DNA of 64,000 nt from Diorhabda sublineata (lineage: Eukaryota > Arthropoda > Insecta > Coleoptera > Chrysomelidae): the NCBI RefSeq assembly GCF_026230105.1, contig NC_079475.1:16694125-16758124 (forward strand). The letters run 5' to 3'. The translations under genes and the position numbers were made by a program. Under the pieces are notes generated by a model. It saw nothing but the letters and a program-made list of their open reading frames with translations, did no database searches and was not told the DNA's origin. Positions 1-12,195 of the stretch are shown one piece after another. Position 1 is the stretch's first letter, and every line of letters starts with the position of its first letter.

Positions 1-195
1 TTTATTATATATCAGACATCTAATTTTGGAATGCACGTAGTCTCTGAACCCAGCTCACCGGAGTGTGCGATAATGAAGAAGGTGATCCTTCTCCTAAAGA
101 AGACAGGCGGAAGAATCCGTTTCATAGAATCAGCAATTTATGGAAACATAAGTAAATTAATGAGGAAACAAGAGAGTTAGACCTCACGTCTTGAA

Positions 196-500
196 CAATC
201 CGAGAGATTAATTCTATTAACTGGAGTCAAAAGATTCTTTCATGGAGCAAAGAGGAGTAGAACACTGAACACTTTTCGGTGAATTAACACCTGAGAAATA
301 TTGGAATAACTCACGACATCTCTTGTGGTTTCTGCAAGGAACCAAAGGAAACAAGCGTGTCATTCCTCTGTCAATGTGAGGCTTACTATCGACAAAGGCT
401 ACGGTATTCACATTAACTGAAGAGGGAATCAGCAAAGCCCCCAGATAAGTATCAGACATTGCAAAGTTGCTGACACCTGACTGGACAACAGTACTGGGTA
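196..500 (+). pseudogene. Non-LTR retrotransposon ORF2 C-terminus (RNase H/CCHC tail), degenerate
   Basis: Translated on the plus strand this stretch contains RLILLTGV near 205-228 and, after a frameshift near 290, a segment reading GITHDISCGFCKEPKET followed by FLCQCEA. Spaced cysteines in the form CxFCxE..ET...FLCxCEA mark the zinc-finger-like tail that follows RNase H in Jockey/R1-type non-LTR retrotransposons. The expected protein is about 1000 residues, so this is only the 3' end. Stops near 293 and 410 and at least one frameshift show it is dead. The 98-codon open frame on the opposite strand is a shadow. The family level is reasonably sure from the cysteine pattern; the clade is not. 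Confidence 0.6.
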
Positions 501-539
501 CACAATATATCAATAGGTCAAAGTGTTAGCGAGGTCGAT

Positions 540-3090
540 TCATAGCTATATAATATAATCTACTGGAAGCCTCTATCTGATGGTTCTTTAAAACTTGTCG
601 ATAAATTCAAGAACAACTTTCCTGATCATGTCATCCCAAACTTTCTCAACGTATTTCCAGCATTTAAAGGCAATTCATTGATTCATTGACTTTTCGTTTA
701 CCGTTGCCGTTCATGAGTTACGTTTGACATTCGTAGCAAATTCTACACCATTTTCATAAACTTGACGTTGCTGCCGTTAACCTAAAATTTTCTTTTTCTT
801 TTTGACGTATGCTTAGCTTTTTCATTTCGTGATATTTTTGGGATTTTTTGTAATTCGGTACTTATGGACGATATTGTGTAAAATAACGGAAAGTTTTTTT
901 GATTGGAAGCATTAGGGAAAATCACGTGACAAACGTAAATGAATCTGATTGGTTCTTTACTATTGCTACGAACGGCTGACGCGGAAAGAGAAAATTCGTT
1001 TATGTTGAAAGTAACCGAAGGTAGATGTCGAGGTCATACTGCTATTATAACTATTATTATAGTTTTCTTGGCCCCTTCAAGGGGGATACACGCTAGACGT
1101 TGTTCGAGTAGTTCATAGCTATTTTCGCATTATTATCAATTTATTATCAAAATATTCTTGATGACCTCATTTCAAAAAACTATGTTGAAGTAAATTTATC
1201 GGTTTGTCTTTTTTCATCCTGTTTAGGTCCATTGTGTATGTGAACCTGTTTTATATTCAGTTCTACAGATTTGCACGGTGTCTCCGTTACTGTTTGGTTA
1301 ATTAGATTAATTGGTAATTTATCTATTATTATGGATTGCATCCTTCAGAAGTAACAGATAAAATAACTATTCACAACTTTAAGTTGCCTAAGACACCTCG
1401 GCTAAAATTACAGTGCTTTATCCGATAATTATTTTTTGGCGCAACTATCTTAGTAAATCACTGTAATATGTTTTCCCGGTTATATTTAATCCCTAAGTTA
1501 AGTCAATCAAAGGGATACCCTCAGAGTCCCAAAATATTGAAGCTATCACTTTTTAGTGCTCTTCGTGGCCTTTACTTTTTTTCACAAGTGATCTTCTTTC
1601 CGTTGCTACTCTTAAAATTTTTTTGGATGGCGAATCATAGTATATGACTAAATTTTCATAACTTTTTCCAATTGAGTGATATGCACTTTCTTGGTTCCCG
1701 TGTTAAAGTTCTAAAAATCGCTCGAAACATTCTACTCGAAGCTGATTCTGCCCTGCCCTAAAAATAAGAGGCACCCACCTTGCTCTGTTTTTTTCCATAT
1801 TTAAATTCTCATGTAGGATTTTTCAGACAAATTTGCAAAATGTTGGACACCATAAATAGCCTCCACCCTGTTTTTGATTTGTTTTGGTGTTAATCTTCCC
1901 TAGTTAGTCAAAAGCGAAACTTCTCAAAACAACTTGAGTTAGTAGTAGTTTCCTAGTATAATAAAGTATGTTGAAATTTTTTGTAAAGTTCGTTGAGACT
2001 CGACATTGACGCTACATTAAGATTTTTCCGAACGCACTCTATTTAATATATGAAGCCAAGAATTCATGAACGGCAATTCGTTTATCACCAATCCACTTGA
2101 TGTGATGTTAAATAATGTTCAGAGCAGTGACTATCTCATAGTTTATAACACACATAATAGTTACGATCTCTTTGCCGTTTGTGCTTGAAATCGAATGTTG
2201 TTACGTATCCACAAAATATCTGATTAATTTAAAATTGAATTGTATTTATAAACGTTTGGTGTCATACGTGTTTAGTTACTAAATTCAACAATCAACATTA
2301 GTAAAAGAAAAAACTGCACAGCAACATTTTTTTCGTACGCGACTTGTTTGATTTGCCATGAAAATTTTTGTCTGTTCGGTCTGGCCGGGTACAACGAATA
2401 GGGCAATTATAAAATTAATTAAAATTTCGTGTTTGGCTATATTCCAGCACATGGGCGTACTACTATTACCTTTCCAGGAAATAACTGTTAATTATAGTGA
2501 TAGTTGTTCAAGTTATTATAGTATTTTGACGGCTCATTGAATAAAAAATTTAGTACATATTATTCTTCATAGCAATAGGTACTTTTACATATAATCACTA
2601 CATATATTTGGTATTTAAATCTTTTAGCATCGATTTATTCACGTAAATATATTCAAATATACAAAAAAAGATAAAACTATCAAATACACTGTAGATAAAT
2701 ATCGAGCTCCTCATTTCTAAGAATTCAACAATAATGTAAAATAATAGATAATGAAACTTATCTCTTTGAATGAAAATATATTATTTAATTTATTCAAATT
2801 TCAATTGATGGTAATACTTTGTATATTTTGAGATGCCAGGAAACTAGTGGATATAGAGCTAAGAATACAGATAAACGTTTTTCTATCGGAATATGATTTT
2901 ATAGTTACATATAGAGTGTTCCGTGAGAGTCGATTATGGAAAATAATGTTATAGGCATATACAGTTACGACATCAGAAACCGTTTGCCACAAAGAGACAT
3001 TCTGAATAAAATTATAATAGTTGTTTAGTCTTTAGCTTACAAATGGAAACAATAAAAAGCTATTATGAATGTTCGAACTGGGCACCTTGC
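540..3090. other. AT-rich intergenic DNA, nothing recognised
   Basis: No transposase, RT or host-protein motif was seen on either strand. Open frames are 60-65 codons of low-complexity composition. A short palindrome (CCCCTTCAAGGGG) lies near 1073. Confidence 0.5.
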
Positions 3091-3204
3091 ACTTCTACAC
3101 ACTTCCGGAGTCTACGCAGGATATTTCTTTGAAATGGGAAGAGCATTCCAAGATTCTGTTTATTCTATCGATCATTTCGTTCCTTGTATTTACTGGTTTT
3201 GCAT

Positions 3205-3665
3205 ATACCAAGCTATTAATACTACTACTACTACTGTAACCACTCAAACCAAGTTGTTTTTGGCCTCTACCCTCAGCCATGTCCACTTCTCCACCAAGTC
3301 TCCTCACATCTTCACCCTCTTGGTCATGCCATCTTGCTCTTGGTCTTCCAAGTGGACGCCTTCCTTTCGGTTGACCTCTGCACACTCTGCTTATCGTTGT
3401 CTCTTCATCCCTTCTTCTTACATGGCCCAGTAACCTAATTCTTCTACTTCTTACCACAGCCATAATATCTGGTCGTCTGTAACGGTCTCTCAGTTTTCTG
3501 TTTTTCAGTATTCTCAATACTTCTCCTTCGAAAACTGGCCCATATATCCTCATTAATATTTTATTTTCAAATGTTAATAACTTCTTCTGGGTGTGTTATG
3601 TTAGTGTCCACACCTCAGCTCCATACAATAAAACTGGCTTAAGTATGACTATGAAAATCAATTTT
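3205..3665 (-). pseudogene. Endonuclease-reverse transcriptase retrotransposon, C-terminal tail
   Basis: Read on the minus strand from about 3660 it gives KPVLLYGAEVWTLT, a stop, then KILMRIYGPVFEGE, SRRIRLLGHVRRRDEE and GRPRARWHDQ. This order (KPVLLYGxExWTLT, LLxFExKILRRIxGP, RxRxLGHVxRxD, GRPxxRWxDxV) is the typical C-terminus of insect EN-RT non-LTR elements of the kind often annotated as craniofacial-development-protein-2-like. The RT and endonuclease domains are missing, as expected for a 5'-truncated insertion. The reading frame runs directly into a short (TAG)n tract, seen as CTACTACTACTA near 3221-3235 on the plus strand, which could be the simple-repeat 3' tail of the element. One internal stop makes it a pseudogene. 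Confidence 0.8.
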
Positions 3666-5085
3666 TGATATCTTTAGATTGTACAGCTTGTCCCTGTAAA
3701 AATTCATAATGTTGGAATGTACATTAAGAAAATATATTTAAATATAAGTACTGATTTCGCAATTTAAATGCCTATAACTCAGAAACGAAGGGTTGTATGA
3801 TGTTTTCATGTCACAGCATTATTTTCACGTCATCTACTACTGAATTTCATGCATCAAGTCCTATATATAGGTCTTGAAACCAAGTCCAATTTCTATAGAG
3901 TTTTAAATGTTTGAAATAAACGTAAGGCGACGCTGCTATCTATGGATGGACGTGACTAGAGTAGAAATGAAAATTTTGATATGAAGCATACAACCTAAAA
4001 GCGGCTATTGCCTTATACAGTTCTAGATTCAAATGAAAAAAAAAAAATTATGAGGCAGGCGGAAAACCGTTCAAGACATTTGTGGAAGATGATATGGACA
4101 CCAATATCTAAGGAATAATGCATTCACGATGACCAGTATTGAATCAAAATTTCATTCCAATTTTTAAGAAAACAAAGAAATACTGGAACAATTCTCGTTT
4201 TCAAAATCCAAATAGTATGAAGTTTTTCCAGATAGACAAATAATAGGGAGCTAAAAAGAAAAAATTTGACTCCATTTGCGAACCAGGTAGATATAGAAAA
4301 GTTGGGTAACGATCTTAAATACTGAAAAAAACTTGAGAACACCCGTGTATTCTGTACTTGCATAAGAAAGGAAAAGAGATAACTATTACTCAAATTGCAT
4401 TTTCTCAAGACAGACTCATTTATTTCAGGAAGTAATGTACCTACTACCTACATTAAGAGCATTTGCTTTATTCTAATCACTTGGCCCAATAATTATATTG
4501 ACAAAATTACATTTTAAGAAGAGCAAATTCCAAAAAATGAATGTGAATAAATTTATCACAAAGATTCTATTGAAATAAATAGATATTTCAGTCAATGTGT
4601 TATTTTCTAGATTATATTTTGAAAACCAAATTGACAAATTGAGCAGCAGCAAAACAAAATTTGGTGAGGGTACAATAGCAATGTTTCTTGGAGTAATTGA
4701 GGCTGAAATTAAAAAATTACCAAGAAAAACAAAATCTATAGTTGAAACACAACCAAGATAAACAAAAACAATAATTAAAACGTAGACAAGAGAAACACAA
4801 AATTAGAATTTTAATTTTAAAGCTTCAACACCAAAAGCTAATGAAAGATCTTAAATGAAATTGAATACGAATATATCAAAATAATGTACATAGATGATTT
4901 TTGACGATATTGTTTTATCTTGGTGGGGTGGAAAATGCTATACATATATAACAAATTAGTTAAGTTTTCATTTATTAATAATAAGTCTAGCAAATTATAA
5001 TTTCATACATGGATTACAACAAAGATATGCTTACAATAAGCAATATTGTGTTCTTAAATTGTATCTTACTTGTGCTTATTACATT
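3666..5085. other. AT-rich intergenic DNA, nothing recognised
   Basis: A-rich and T-rich tracts only. The 94-codon minus-strand frame at 4124-4408 is phenylalanine/leucine-rich noise with no recognisable domain. Confidence 0.5.
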
Positions 5086-5089
5086 CAGG

Positions 5090-5775
5090 TATATCTAGTA
5101 CTACTGAATCAATATGGTTGTTACTTCATTCGATAATTGCTGCTATATTTTCATCTATAGGGATTTCAGACTCACGTCGATATGATATGAAAAATTTCCG
5201 TATTATTGCCAGAAGATAATATTTTTAAGGTTCAATCCACTGCACCTACATACCTGGAAAAACGGCTTATACTATATAATTCTTATTGAATCTTTTGCTG
5301 CTGTTTCGTTTCTGAACCTTTTGCTAATGTTCCGTTTCAGGGATTTCAGAACCAAGTCTTTCTTTACAAGTTGATACTTTCTTGATTAGTCGACTTGCAG
5401 TGTACTTAGAAATATCTATAATATATACCTCTCAAGGCTTCCTAGTAACAATTTCTAGATATTATAACACCCAACTACCTGCAAAATCTCCTAGCGCCTG
5501 TAGTGTTGATTCTGTAGCTATATATCTAAAAGTTATTAATACCTTTTCCTTATTAGTAATTGCATGAATTTTGTAATAATAAATTGGAGTTTACCTTCAG
5601 TTGATCGACATCGAGCTTCCTTCTCATTATACTTAAATAATGATTTTCTCTATTTCTAAAATTCCGTGGAGCCCATGGAAACAGTTCTAATTCTTGTAGC
5701 TCTGTAAAGTCTTTGTCATCGGCGAATTTCAATTCTCCTCTGTATATATTATTTCTTACAACTATTATTATTTGG
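5090..5775 (-). pseudogene. PIF/Harbinger-like transposase relic
   Basis: On the minus strand, in shifting frames, I read LFPWAPRNFRNRENHYLSIM, FMQLLIRK, ATESTLQALGDFAGS, ISKYTASRLIKKVS and YVGAVD. This matches the order of a Harbinger (DDE_4-type) transposase: an N-terminal helical region, LRFxATGSxxxxxGDFxGxSxxTxSRxVxxVS, then a VGAIDGTH-like motif holding the first catalytic aspartate. The remaining catalytic motifs are not recoverable, and no terminal repeats or 3-bp target duplication were identified. There are several stops and frameshifts. It could instead be another helix-turn-helix transposase, but the GDF...SRxVKKVS block argues for Harbinger. Confidence 0.55.
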
Positions 5776-6159
5776 TTTTATTTAACTCAAGTTTTGACAA
5801 CGACACAGATCATTCACAACAACATTCAAATATGAAAACTAAACACAAAACGCTGACATCGTGAGCAAACTCACATCAAAAACTATCTCCACATATTAAG
5901 TTCCATTTCATTATTCATTCATTTCATTAACTACTTGTATTCAAAAGAAGTATCTGATTAAAGAAATAATGATAATAATAACTATTAATTTAAGAATAAC
6001 ACAAATTGGGACTGTTGAATTTCATTGCACATGTGATTATCCACCACTCGATCACAACGCTAAATTTGCGGCTAGACTGTGATATAATTAAGGGCCCGTG
6101 AAATTAACCTCTCCGCTACTCTCGTTTCAAGACTTCTATATAAGGTAGTGGCTTAAGTG

Positions 6160-6770
6160 AACAACAAACGGTTGCATCACGCATTTGGCGATAAAAGTTC
6201 TCCACGAGCAACTGCGTTGCATTGTTATGAAGATTTTGAAATAGGACGGATATCGCTTGCGACTTACTGGAAGGCTCTATTCTTCAGTTTCTATTGGAAA
6301 TGTTGTGAAATGTCTGGGAGAAGATCCTAGATACATCTATAAAAATATTGAGGCAACTGTTGATTTTATTTTAAATGGTCGGCTACTCAAAAGCATTATT
6401 ACTCGTCACGTGGCTAATATGCTCAATAATTTACAAAATAAAGAGCGAAAAACCATTACGTGAAGACATTTGATAAACCTACATGCCAGAAGAGTTGTGT
6501 GTGCAGTCAAGAAGATACACTAATACCAAAAATGACGAAAAAGGAAAGAACTGATGAGAATGTTATATACGTACTTTTCTTTCATAGTAGGAGACTAGCA
6601 ATTTAACTTGAAGATACCAACAATGGCTAAAAAGCAAAGTTCTGTTGAGAATGTTATGTACGCAGTTTTCTCTCGTGCGGGATTAGCAATTATTCTTGAA
6701 GATGAACGTACACTTACAGCGAACTGGATTACCACAAAATCACAAAAACCTTAAGTCAGTTAAAATTCAA
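6160..6770 (+). pseudogene. Mariner transposase relic, N-terminal and central part
   Basis: Conceptual translation gives HAFGDKSSPRAT and a degraded helix-turn-helix block, then GRLYSSVSIGNVVKC and EDPRYIYKNIEATVDF. After a gap it gives two versions of a segment ending LEDERTLTANWITT. These correspond to the FGDxxPSRATVxRW, SGRPxxSVTxENVxxV and DPRxTYxxIEATL regions of a mariner transposase and to the later V(A/T)xLExxRTVTADWYTT strand. The longest clean frame is 6257-6463. The segment before RTLTANW is present twice in tandem (separate entry). The family differs from the neighbour at 6890-7805. The 3' half with the last catalytic aspartates is missing, so it is inactive. Confidence 0.7.
6540..6715 (+). 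repeat. Tandem duplication inside the mariner relic
   Basis: About 80 bp, from AAAAAGGAAAGAACTGATGA onward, recur 88 bp downstream with scattered substitutions (AGAATGTTATATACGTAC at 6556, AGAATGTTATGTACGCAG at 6644). Both copies translate in the transposase frame to a similar peptide (ENVIYVLFF and ENVMYAVFS), so the duplication arose within transposase coding sequence. Confidence 0.65.
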
Positions 6771-6889
6771 TGGTTAATGCTATTGCATGATTTAATCACG
6801 TGTTATTTCTGGTTTAACCTGAAATAGATTCAAGTTGTCGATGTTTAACGACGGATGTTGAAATGGATGAAGGAATGCACCAAATTTTG

Positions 6890-7805
6890 AAGAGAATCCT
6901 AAAAGATCAAGTTTAAACCAATTGTCGAAGCATTTTTTACGTTTTGATTGAGGTACCTCCAAAACATATGAATAGCAGTCATCAACCCCTTTTACTTTTT
7001 ATCATTGGGTACCAAACAGGACTGTACGGTGGATTGATCATCAATTCTATGTTTTGATTGTTCATAACGTTTTTGTTTGAATTGATGTGTGAGAGCTCGC
7101 ATTGTAGTGATGGAGAATGATTGATCTTCTGCGATTGGTTTCTCTGATTTTTTTGAAGCATTTCTGACAAACAAATGCTGGTGTACCATTAACAATTAAC
7201 CGTTCTACGCCACTCTAGCGGCGACATGTGCAGTTATTCCAAAAAAACAAGCGAACATTTTGAAGCAACGCGATTGAATTTTTTCAGCATTTTTTTGCAC
7301 CAATCGCCAATTTGAGCGATTTTCCAATTATCGGGTATTCAACTCGAGCAAATATTTTTGACAGCCCAATATATGTGCAATATTGAATGTATGCGAGTGG
7401 AACTAATGCCCAAGTATGCCTTAATCTCACCGTATGTCACATGACGTACAGCATCGATGTTTTCGAGCACAAGGACCTTGACTAAAGTCATCTTCATCAC
7501 CCAAAGTCGAAGCGAGTTGATCGGTACATTGTTGTTGGTTCAGACCACGTCAAAAATCACAAAAAATCATCCCTAGAAAATGTTTGCGATTTAATTCCTC
7601 TTTTTTTTTGTTAAGATGAATGTTTCAAGTATGTAAACAGCTCAAATAGCACTCGTATTACAACACTTTCTGAGTACGTTCACCATTAAAAGTACCAAAC
7701 TCTATTATGGCATTGTCAGACTTGACATATTCACATCAGTGTTGCCATATTTCAAAACTTAGTAGCAACCCACGTATGGATTGTACCTTTCACTGACACT
7801 GTTCT
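6890..7805 (-). pseudogene. Mariner transposase relic (family shared with 31.7, 33.1 and 42.2 kb)
   Basis: The element reads on the minus strand. Its 5' end at about 7800 has the terminal sequence GGGTTGCTACTAAGTTTTGA, close to the ends of the copies at 32.26, 33.1 and 34.15 kb. Recognisable protein segments are HVTYGEIKAYLGIS and HSIL (helix-turn-helix), then SPLEWRRTVN, NNQNIELMINPPYSP, and LEVPQSKRKKCFDNWFK at the C-terminus. The final aspartate block (normally YSPDLAPxDF) is broken by a frameshift right after NPPYSP. An N-terminal deletion removes part of the DNA-binding region. Length is near 0.9 kb against about 1.3 kb for an intact mariner. It is a dead copy; the 3' terminal repeat was not found next to the converging element at 6160-6770. 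Confidence 0.85.
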
Positions 7806-9050
7806 AAAAGCTTGTTTATCACTTTTTTCATTTAGAAATTCTGAATTTGAAAAAATGTTGTAGAGGGCGATTATGAAAAAAAAAAAAATTTTGGATGGTG
7901 TTATATTTATTTAACTATTGTTTTCAGAAGTATGAACTGAATTCTAGCCGTATAAAAATTCTAGGGACAAAATAATGGAAAAATATAATTTCATGTTTTA
8001 ATCTGATGGATGGAATTGAAATTGGGATAAGCGATTATAAATTCTGAACTATTCCATTGAATGAATTATTTATGTTATTTCATTCCATTATAAATTGAAT
8101 CGAGCATTTCATTCAAAAGTCCCAGTTCCCATTGAATTGAATGATATCAATAACCACAGTAGTTAGTATAATGCAAAACTGTTTTAGAGTTAAATTCGAT
8201 TCAAATTTCGTTTCATCAATTGATAATAAACATATCAATAATAAATGTCTTCAATTGAAAAAAGTTTAATTCATTAGCCGACATTCGTCCTGTATTTATA
8301 CTTACATTTTGCATCGTTTTATTTCAAATTTATTGGAATTTTTTTTAGTTCATCCTGACGCTTATTGTGAATCCAATAGCACTGTACATTTTCTGAATTC
8401 ATTCACAAACATCAATGAAAACGTTAACATTATATCTAGAGATTGTTAATAGATATCTCACTTCCAATTTTTATTTATATTCAGAGATAAACAGCAATTA
8501 CTAATTCCTATCTATATTCAAAGTTAAATCAATTCTCCTCAGTTATAACTTTATCATCATCTTCTTTGTTTTAAGAATTTTTCATGCCTTTTCGAGCATC
8601 AGAGTGCCGAAATTGTACAATTACTAAAATAAAAGGTGAGAAATGATTATCTTCGAACAAATTTATAATCTTCATAGACTTAAAGATAAAGAAGAAATAT
8701 AAGTGGTACTTTCTTTAAGAGATATATACACGTTTCAAATTATTTCTGCATATATTCGACTACTACATTATTAGATTTGGAACCACTGTTTCTTGAAATC
8801 TGAAAACATACCTGGGGCTAACAATAACACACAGAAGTACTGAAATTCAAAAGGTAAAAAAAAGAATTGGAAAGGAACGAAATGTAGCTGAAAGAATTAA
8901 GCAATGTAATTCCAAAATATTGTCAAGATCACAGTTTATAAAACAGTTATTTGTCCATCAATAGAGATATTGATGAGAACTATGGATATTATTGGAAAAA
9001 CGCAAATAAACTTGAAGTGAAATATGAAAAAAAATTTTTAGTGAGATATT
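7806..9050. other. AT-rich intergenic DNA, nothing recognised
   Basis: A run of A at 7877-7888 and many ATTGAATG-type repeats of low complexity around 8040-8150. No coding signal was seen. Confidence 0.5.
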
Positions 9051-9051
9051 C

Positions 9052-9258
9052 CTATATGGACAGTTGGTATGGGAAAAAACGTCGTTACGTTACGGTGCCG
9101 ACAATATTCACTTCCTCTTTCGTTCAAGACACTTTATGTATACTGCGCATGCTTGATAATGCGCAGAACCGATCTGAAACCTCGGTGGATAGAGAAATCG
9201 TTGCCATTCTGTCTTCCTTAGTCGGAACAGCTTCCACTTAAAGAAACTGTCCATATAG
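9052..9258. mobile_element. Short terminal-inverted-repeat element (MITE candidate)
   Basis: A 14-bp perfect inverted repeat, CTATATGGACAGTT at 9052 and AACTGTCCATATAG ending at 9258, bounds a 207-bp segment clearly richer in G+C than its surroundings. The middle holds a second inverted repeat, TGCGCATGC...AATGCGCA, around 9145-9165. A 96-codon frame crosses the element (8951-9241) but has no domain similarity I recognise and is probably fortuitous. No convincing target-site duplication was seen, so the superfamily is open. Confidence 0.55.
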
Positions 9259-10375
9259 CAGCATTATATATATAATAGTGGTAGAGAAAAGTATTTGTTA
9301 ATTGTACGTGGATACAGTGTTGACATAATATCATATTTGAACGTATGAATATTCATCGAATCAAAAACTTTATAAAATTTGCATGAAGATGAATAGTTAT
9401 GTTTAATATGAAAGGTATTTGCGGCTCTTAATCCGAATAGGGTAATATTTGATATAACTTTATAGTTAATTCAGTTTCCATCAAGTTTTATCAAATTTGA
9501 ATTTAGTTAGAGAACAAACATGACCTCTAAATACGGATTATTAAAAATATATTCCAATCAATTTTTTTTTCGATCATAAGTTTACGATTTCCGTAAACCA
9601 GTTTATAATACAATATAAAGGAATCGTTTACCCAGAGTAAATACGTTCGTTGTATCAATTAGCAATCAAAGTTTAATTGAACTGTAATTAATTTAATTAC
9701 CTAGAGCATAAACGCTGGTAACAGCAGGGCAGGACGTTGGAAGCGTATATTTTACTGCTTCAATTTTCTGGATGATCGATTTAAACAAATTGAAAGGAAG
9801 AACTAAATGGAAACTAGAAATTGCTGAGAAGCATTTAGTTCACTTTTATGATGTTCAAATAGCTTGATAATTAAGTACTCCGTAAACTATAAGAATCGGT
9901 AAAAAGTCCTTGAAAACAAAATATTTTGACACAATTATTTCTAAGCTGAATCCATTTTGCTCGTTCATTGAATTAGTGGTAAATAAAACATTGCAAGTTT
10001 AGAACATTTTTTGCGGTTAGGTTTTTTAAGTTAAAATTAAAAGGAATACTTTCAAAAATGTTAGTAGTTATTAAATAATCCAATGTTTCGTCAATTGATG
10101 ATTAATTTTTTATTTTTAGGATCTCATATTATTCAGAAATAACATCATCCCAGACACAAACCAAGATATATAGAAGCTTTTTAAAATAACAACAATTATG
10201 GCAACAAAGGCTCAAGCAAATATTTGGGCCATTAATAATAATCTTGTGTGAGTCAATAGATGGTGCAGCAAGCACAACTAGTTTGCTAAATGGTATGATG
10301 ATGGTACCGTTTTTGGCCACTTCAGATGTTTCGGGAAAATCAAGGGCAGATCGTTCGACCATAAAGGTTCAGCGG
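9259..10375. other. AT-rich intergenic DNA
   Basis: Nothing is recognised from 9259 to 10240. From about 10240 to 10375 degraded N-terminal sequence of the Merlin element that follows may be present, but I cannot align it by eye. Confidence 0.45.
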
Positions 10376-11015
10376 CAGAAGACACATGGTTCGAACGATT
10401 GCACACTAACGTGTTTTACAAGGATTTTCATTTGAACAGTCGATAAAAGAGGCCTCAATCTTGGAAACAACAGTTTCATCAAAATCAGTGAGCGACGTGT
10501 CCGTGAAGTTTGTAGGGCCAGTTTAGACCGAGCATATGAAGATGAAGATCAAATTGGTGGGAATGGTTGCGTCGTTGGAATAGATGAATGTAAAATCGGA
10601 CGAAGAAAATACAATAAAGGGCACATGGTCGAGGATCATTGGATATTAGAAATTATCGAGCGTGGCGGCGATGGCTACTGATTGGAAATATGTCCTGATA
10701 ACTCTAGAAGAGCTGAAATATTGATAGAGCTGATAAAGAAGCATGTCAAAGTCGGGACTATTATTTATACTGACTGCTGGAAAGGATAGGCTACCAGCAC
10801 TTTACAGTCAACCATCAAGAGCAATTTGTTGACCTTGAAACAGGGGCCTACACCCAAAATATTGAATCCAGATGGAGGCACATAAGAAGAAGAATATCGA
10901 GGTTGGGAGGGGGGCGAATCAGAAGTAACTTGGACCTGCATCTTTGTCAATTTCTTTGAAGACGGCGAGTCCGGCGAAAAATTGTGGATCCATTCGATGC
11001 AATCATTGTATATAT
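10376..11015 (+). pseudogene. Merlin (IS1016/ISXO2-like) DDE transposase pseudogene
   Basis: A DDE transposase of the Merlin superfamily, related to bacterial IS1016. After DTWFER near 10380 the best frame gives RVREVCRASLDRAYEDEDQI (10498-10557), then VVGIDECKIGRRKYNKGH, EDHWILEIIERGGDGY, a stop, LEICPDN, IELIKKHV and IIYTDCWKG. After a gap it continues ETGAYTQNIESRWRH and DPFDAII. All three catalytic positions are visible: D in GIDECK (about 10583), D in YTDCW (about 10770) and E in NIESRW (about 10867). Merlin proteins are about 270-300 residues and nearly that span is present, so this is one of the better preserved relics, though broken by stops at about 10678 and 10788 and by frameshifts. 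Terminal repeats were not identified. Confidence 0.85.
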
Positions 11016-11172
11016 CAAATTTTTGTATCCTGGAAAGAACGATCGACCTCCAATGGAAGATGATGAGGAATGTAACTAAATTTTTGTGAAATAAATTTGT
11101 TTTTTATTTATTTTTATTGTTTTTATTGCTCTTTCGGGATCGGGAAATACGTCGATGCTATCGATTCGATCA

Positions 11173-11192
11173 AGTTAGGTTAGGTTAGGTTC
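11173..11192 (+). repeat. Short interstitial TTAGG run
   Basis: TTAGG repeated about three times (GTTAGGTTAGGTTAGGTTCG), the insect telomeric unit in the plus orientation, just after the Merlin relic. It is too short to mean a chromosome end. Confidence 0.7.
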
Positions 11193-11869
11193 GGTGCGTT
11201 TACTATCGTATTTCTATTTTTGTTTTCTTTCTTCGTGGCAGGAATAGGCCTCTCTTACCGAATTCCTAATTCACGTTTTCCGCGCATGCGTACAATCCCA
11301 GATATATTTTTCAGTCCTTATTCGATTATGACCATTGTCTATAATTTTTACCTTCCAATTCCTCTTGGCTTTTTTTAAGAGGTTTATCCAATAGTTGGAT
11401 AAATATAATTAATATCATCAGAAAAACATCAAACTAACAAGGGAAAATATAACTTAGAAATAACGATAATGTATTAACAGACAACTGAGATAATAAAAAC
11501 TGCGTTGATGCAGCTCTATTACTACTTTAGATAAATTCACGAAGGATTTTTTGTTTGGGTTTTGCGCGATCTAGTAAATGTCAATGATGGCGAAAATGGA
11601 AGTGACTCTTACTGAGAATCAAAAGTGGCGACCGTTTCAAGAAAAAAAAATAAGAAATGGAAAAGTTCCGACGTCTTCTCGTAGGAGATCAGCAGGTATA
11701 AGAAATATGGAGAGCCAGCGACGGTTCCATGAAAGTCAATGCAGAGTGTGGCTTTAGGAATTTCACCTAGTATGAGCCTTATAAAGATGCAAATAATAAT
11801 CAACGTCACGTCAGACACCCATCTAGATTCTTTTACAGATACAGATACAGATTAGGTACCTGCAAGGGA

Positions 11870-12195
11870 TCTGTTCCGTCGTGAGATTAATTTTAAATAG
11901 ATCTAGTATTTTATGGCAAGCAAGACCGGTGAGGATACAGATGGATAATTCGTTTTCTCAGATACCTGTGAATGCCTCCTTATTACCTAATTTGAAATTA
12001 ACATTCAGATGATTTTGTATTCTGAACTGAAAACTTCTTCTCAGACCGATTATCTGCGAAGCTCCTGTTTCGTGAGATGAATATAAAAAGTATCTGGTAT
12101 TTCACCACAAGCAAACCGATTAAGGTACGGCAATAGAATTATGTTAAAAACCTGTGGAGGTCCTGATTGGTAGTGAGTGATTCTGGTTAAGTTAG
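11870..12195 (+). repeat. Tandem repeat locus 1, about 190-bp units
   Basis: Two divergent units start with CGTGAGAT at 11880 and 12071. The first runs through AATAGATCTAGTATTTTAT, ACCGGTGA and CAGATACCTGTGAA. The same sequence is present in reverse orientation at 17290-17585. Both loci lie upstream of copies of one EN-RT retrotransposon family. Confidence 0.65.

Noticed and set aside
217..513. 98-codon minus-strand gene
   Set aside because: The opposite strand carries the cysteine pattern of a retrotransposon tail; this frame is its shadow.
3065..3433. 122-codon plus-strand gene
   Set aside because: It lies antisense to the clear RT tail (3205-3665, minus strand) and has no domain of its own.
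8951..9241. A 96-codon host gene
   Set aside because: The frame starts outside and ends inside a segment bounded by perfect inverted repeats and has no recognisable domain; a chance frame through a MITE is more likely.
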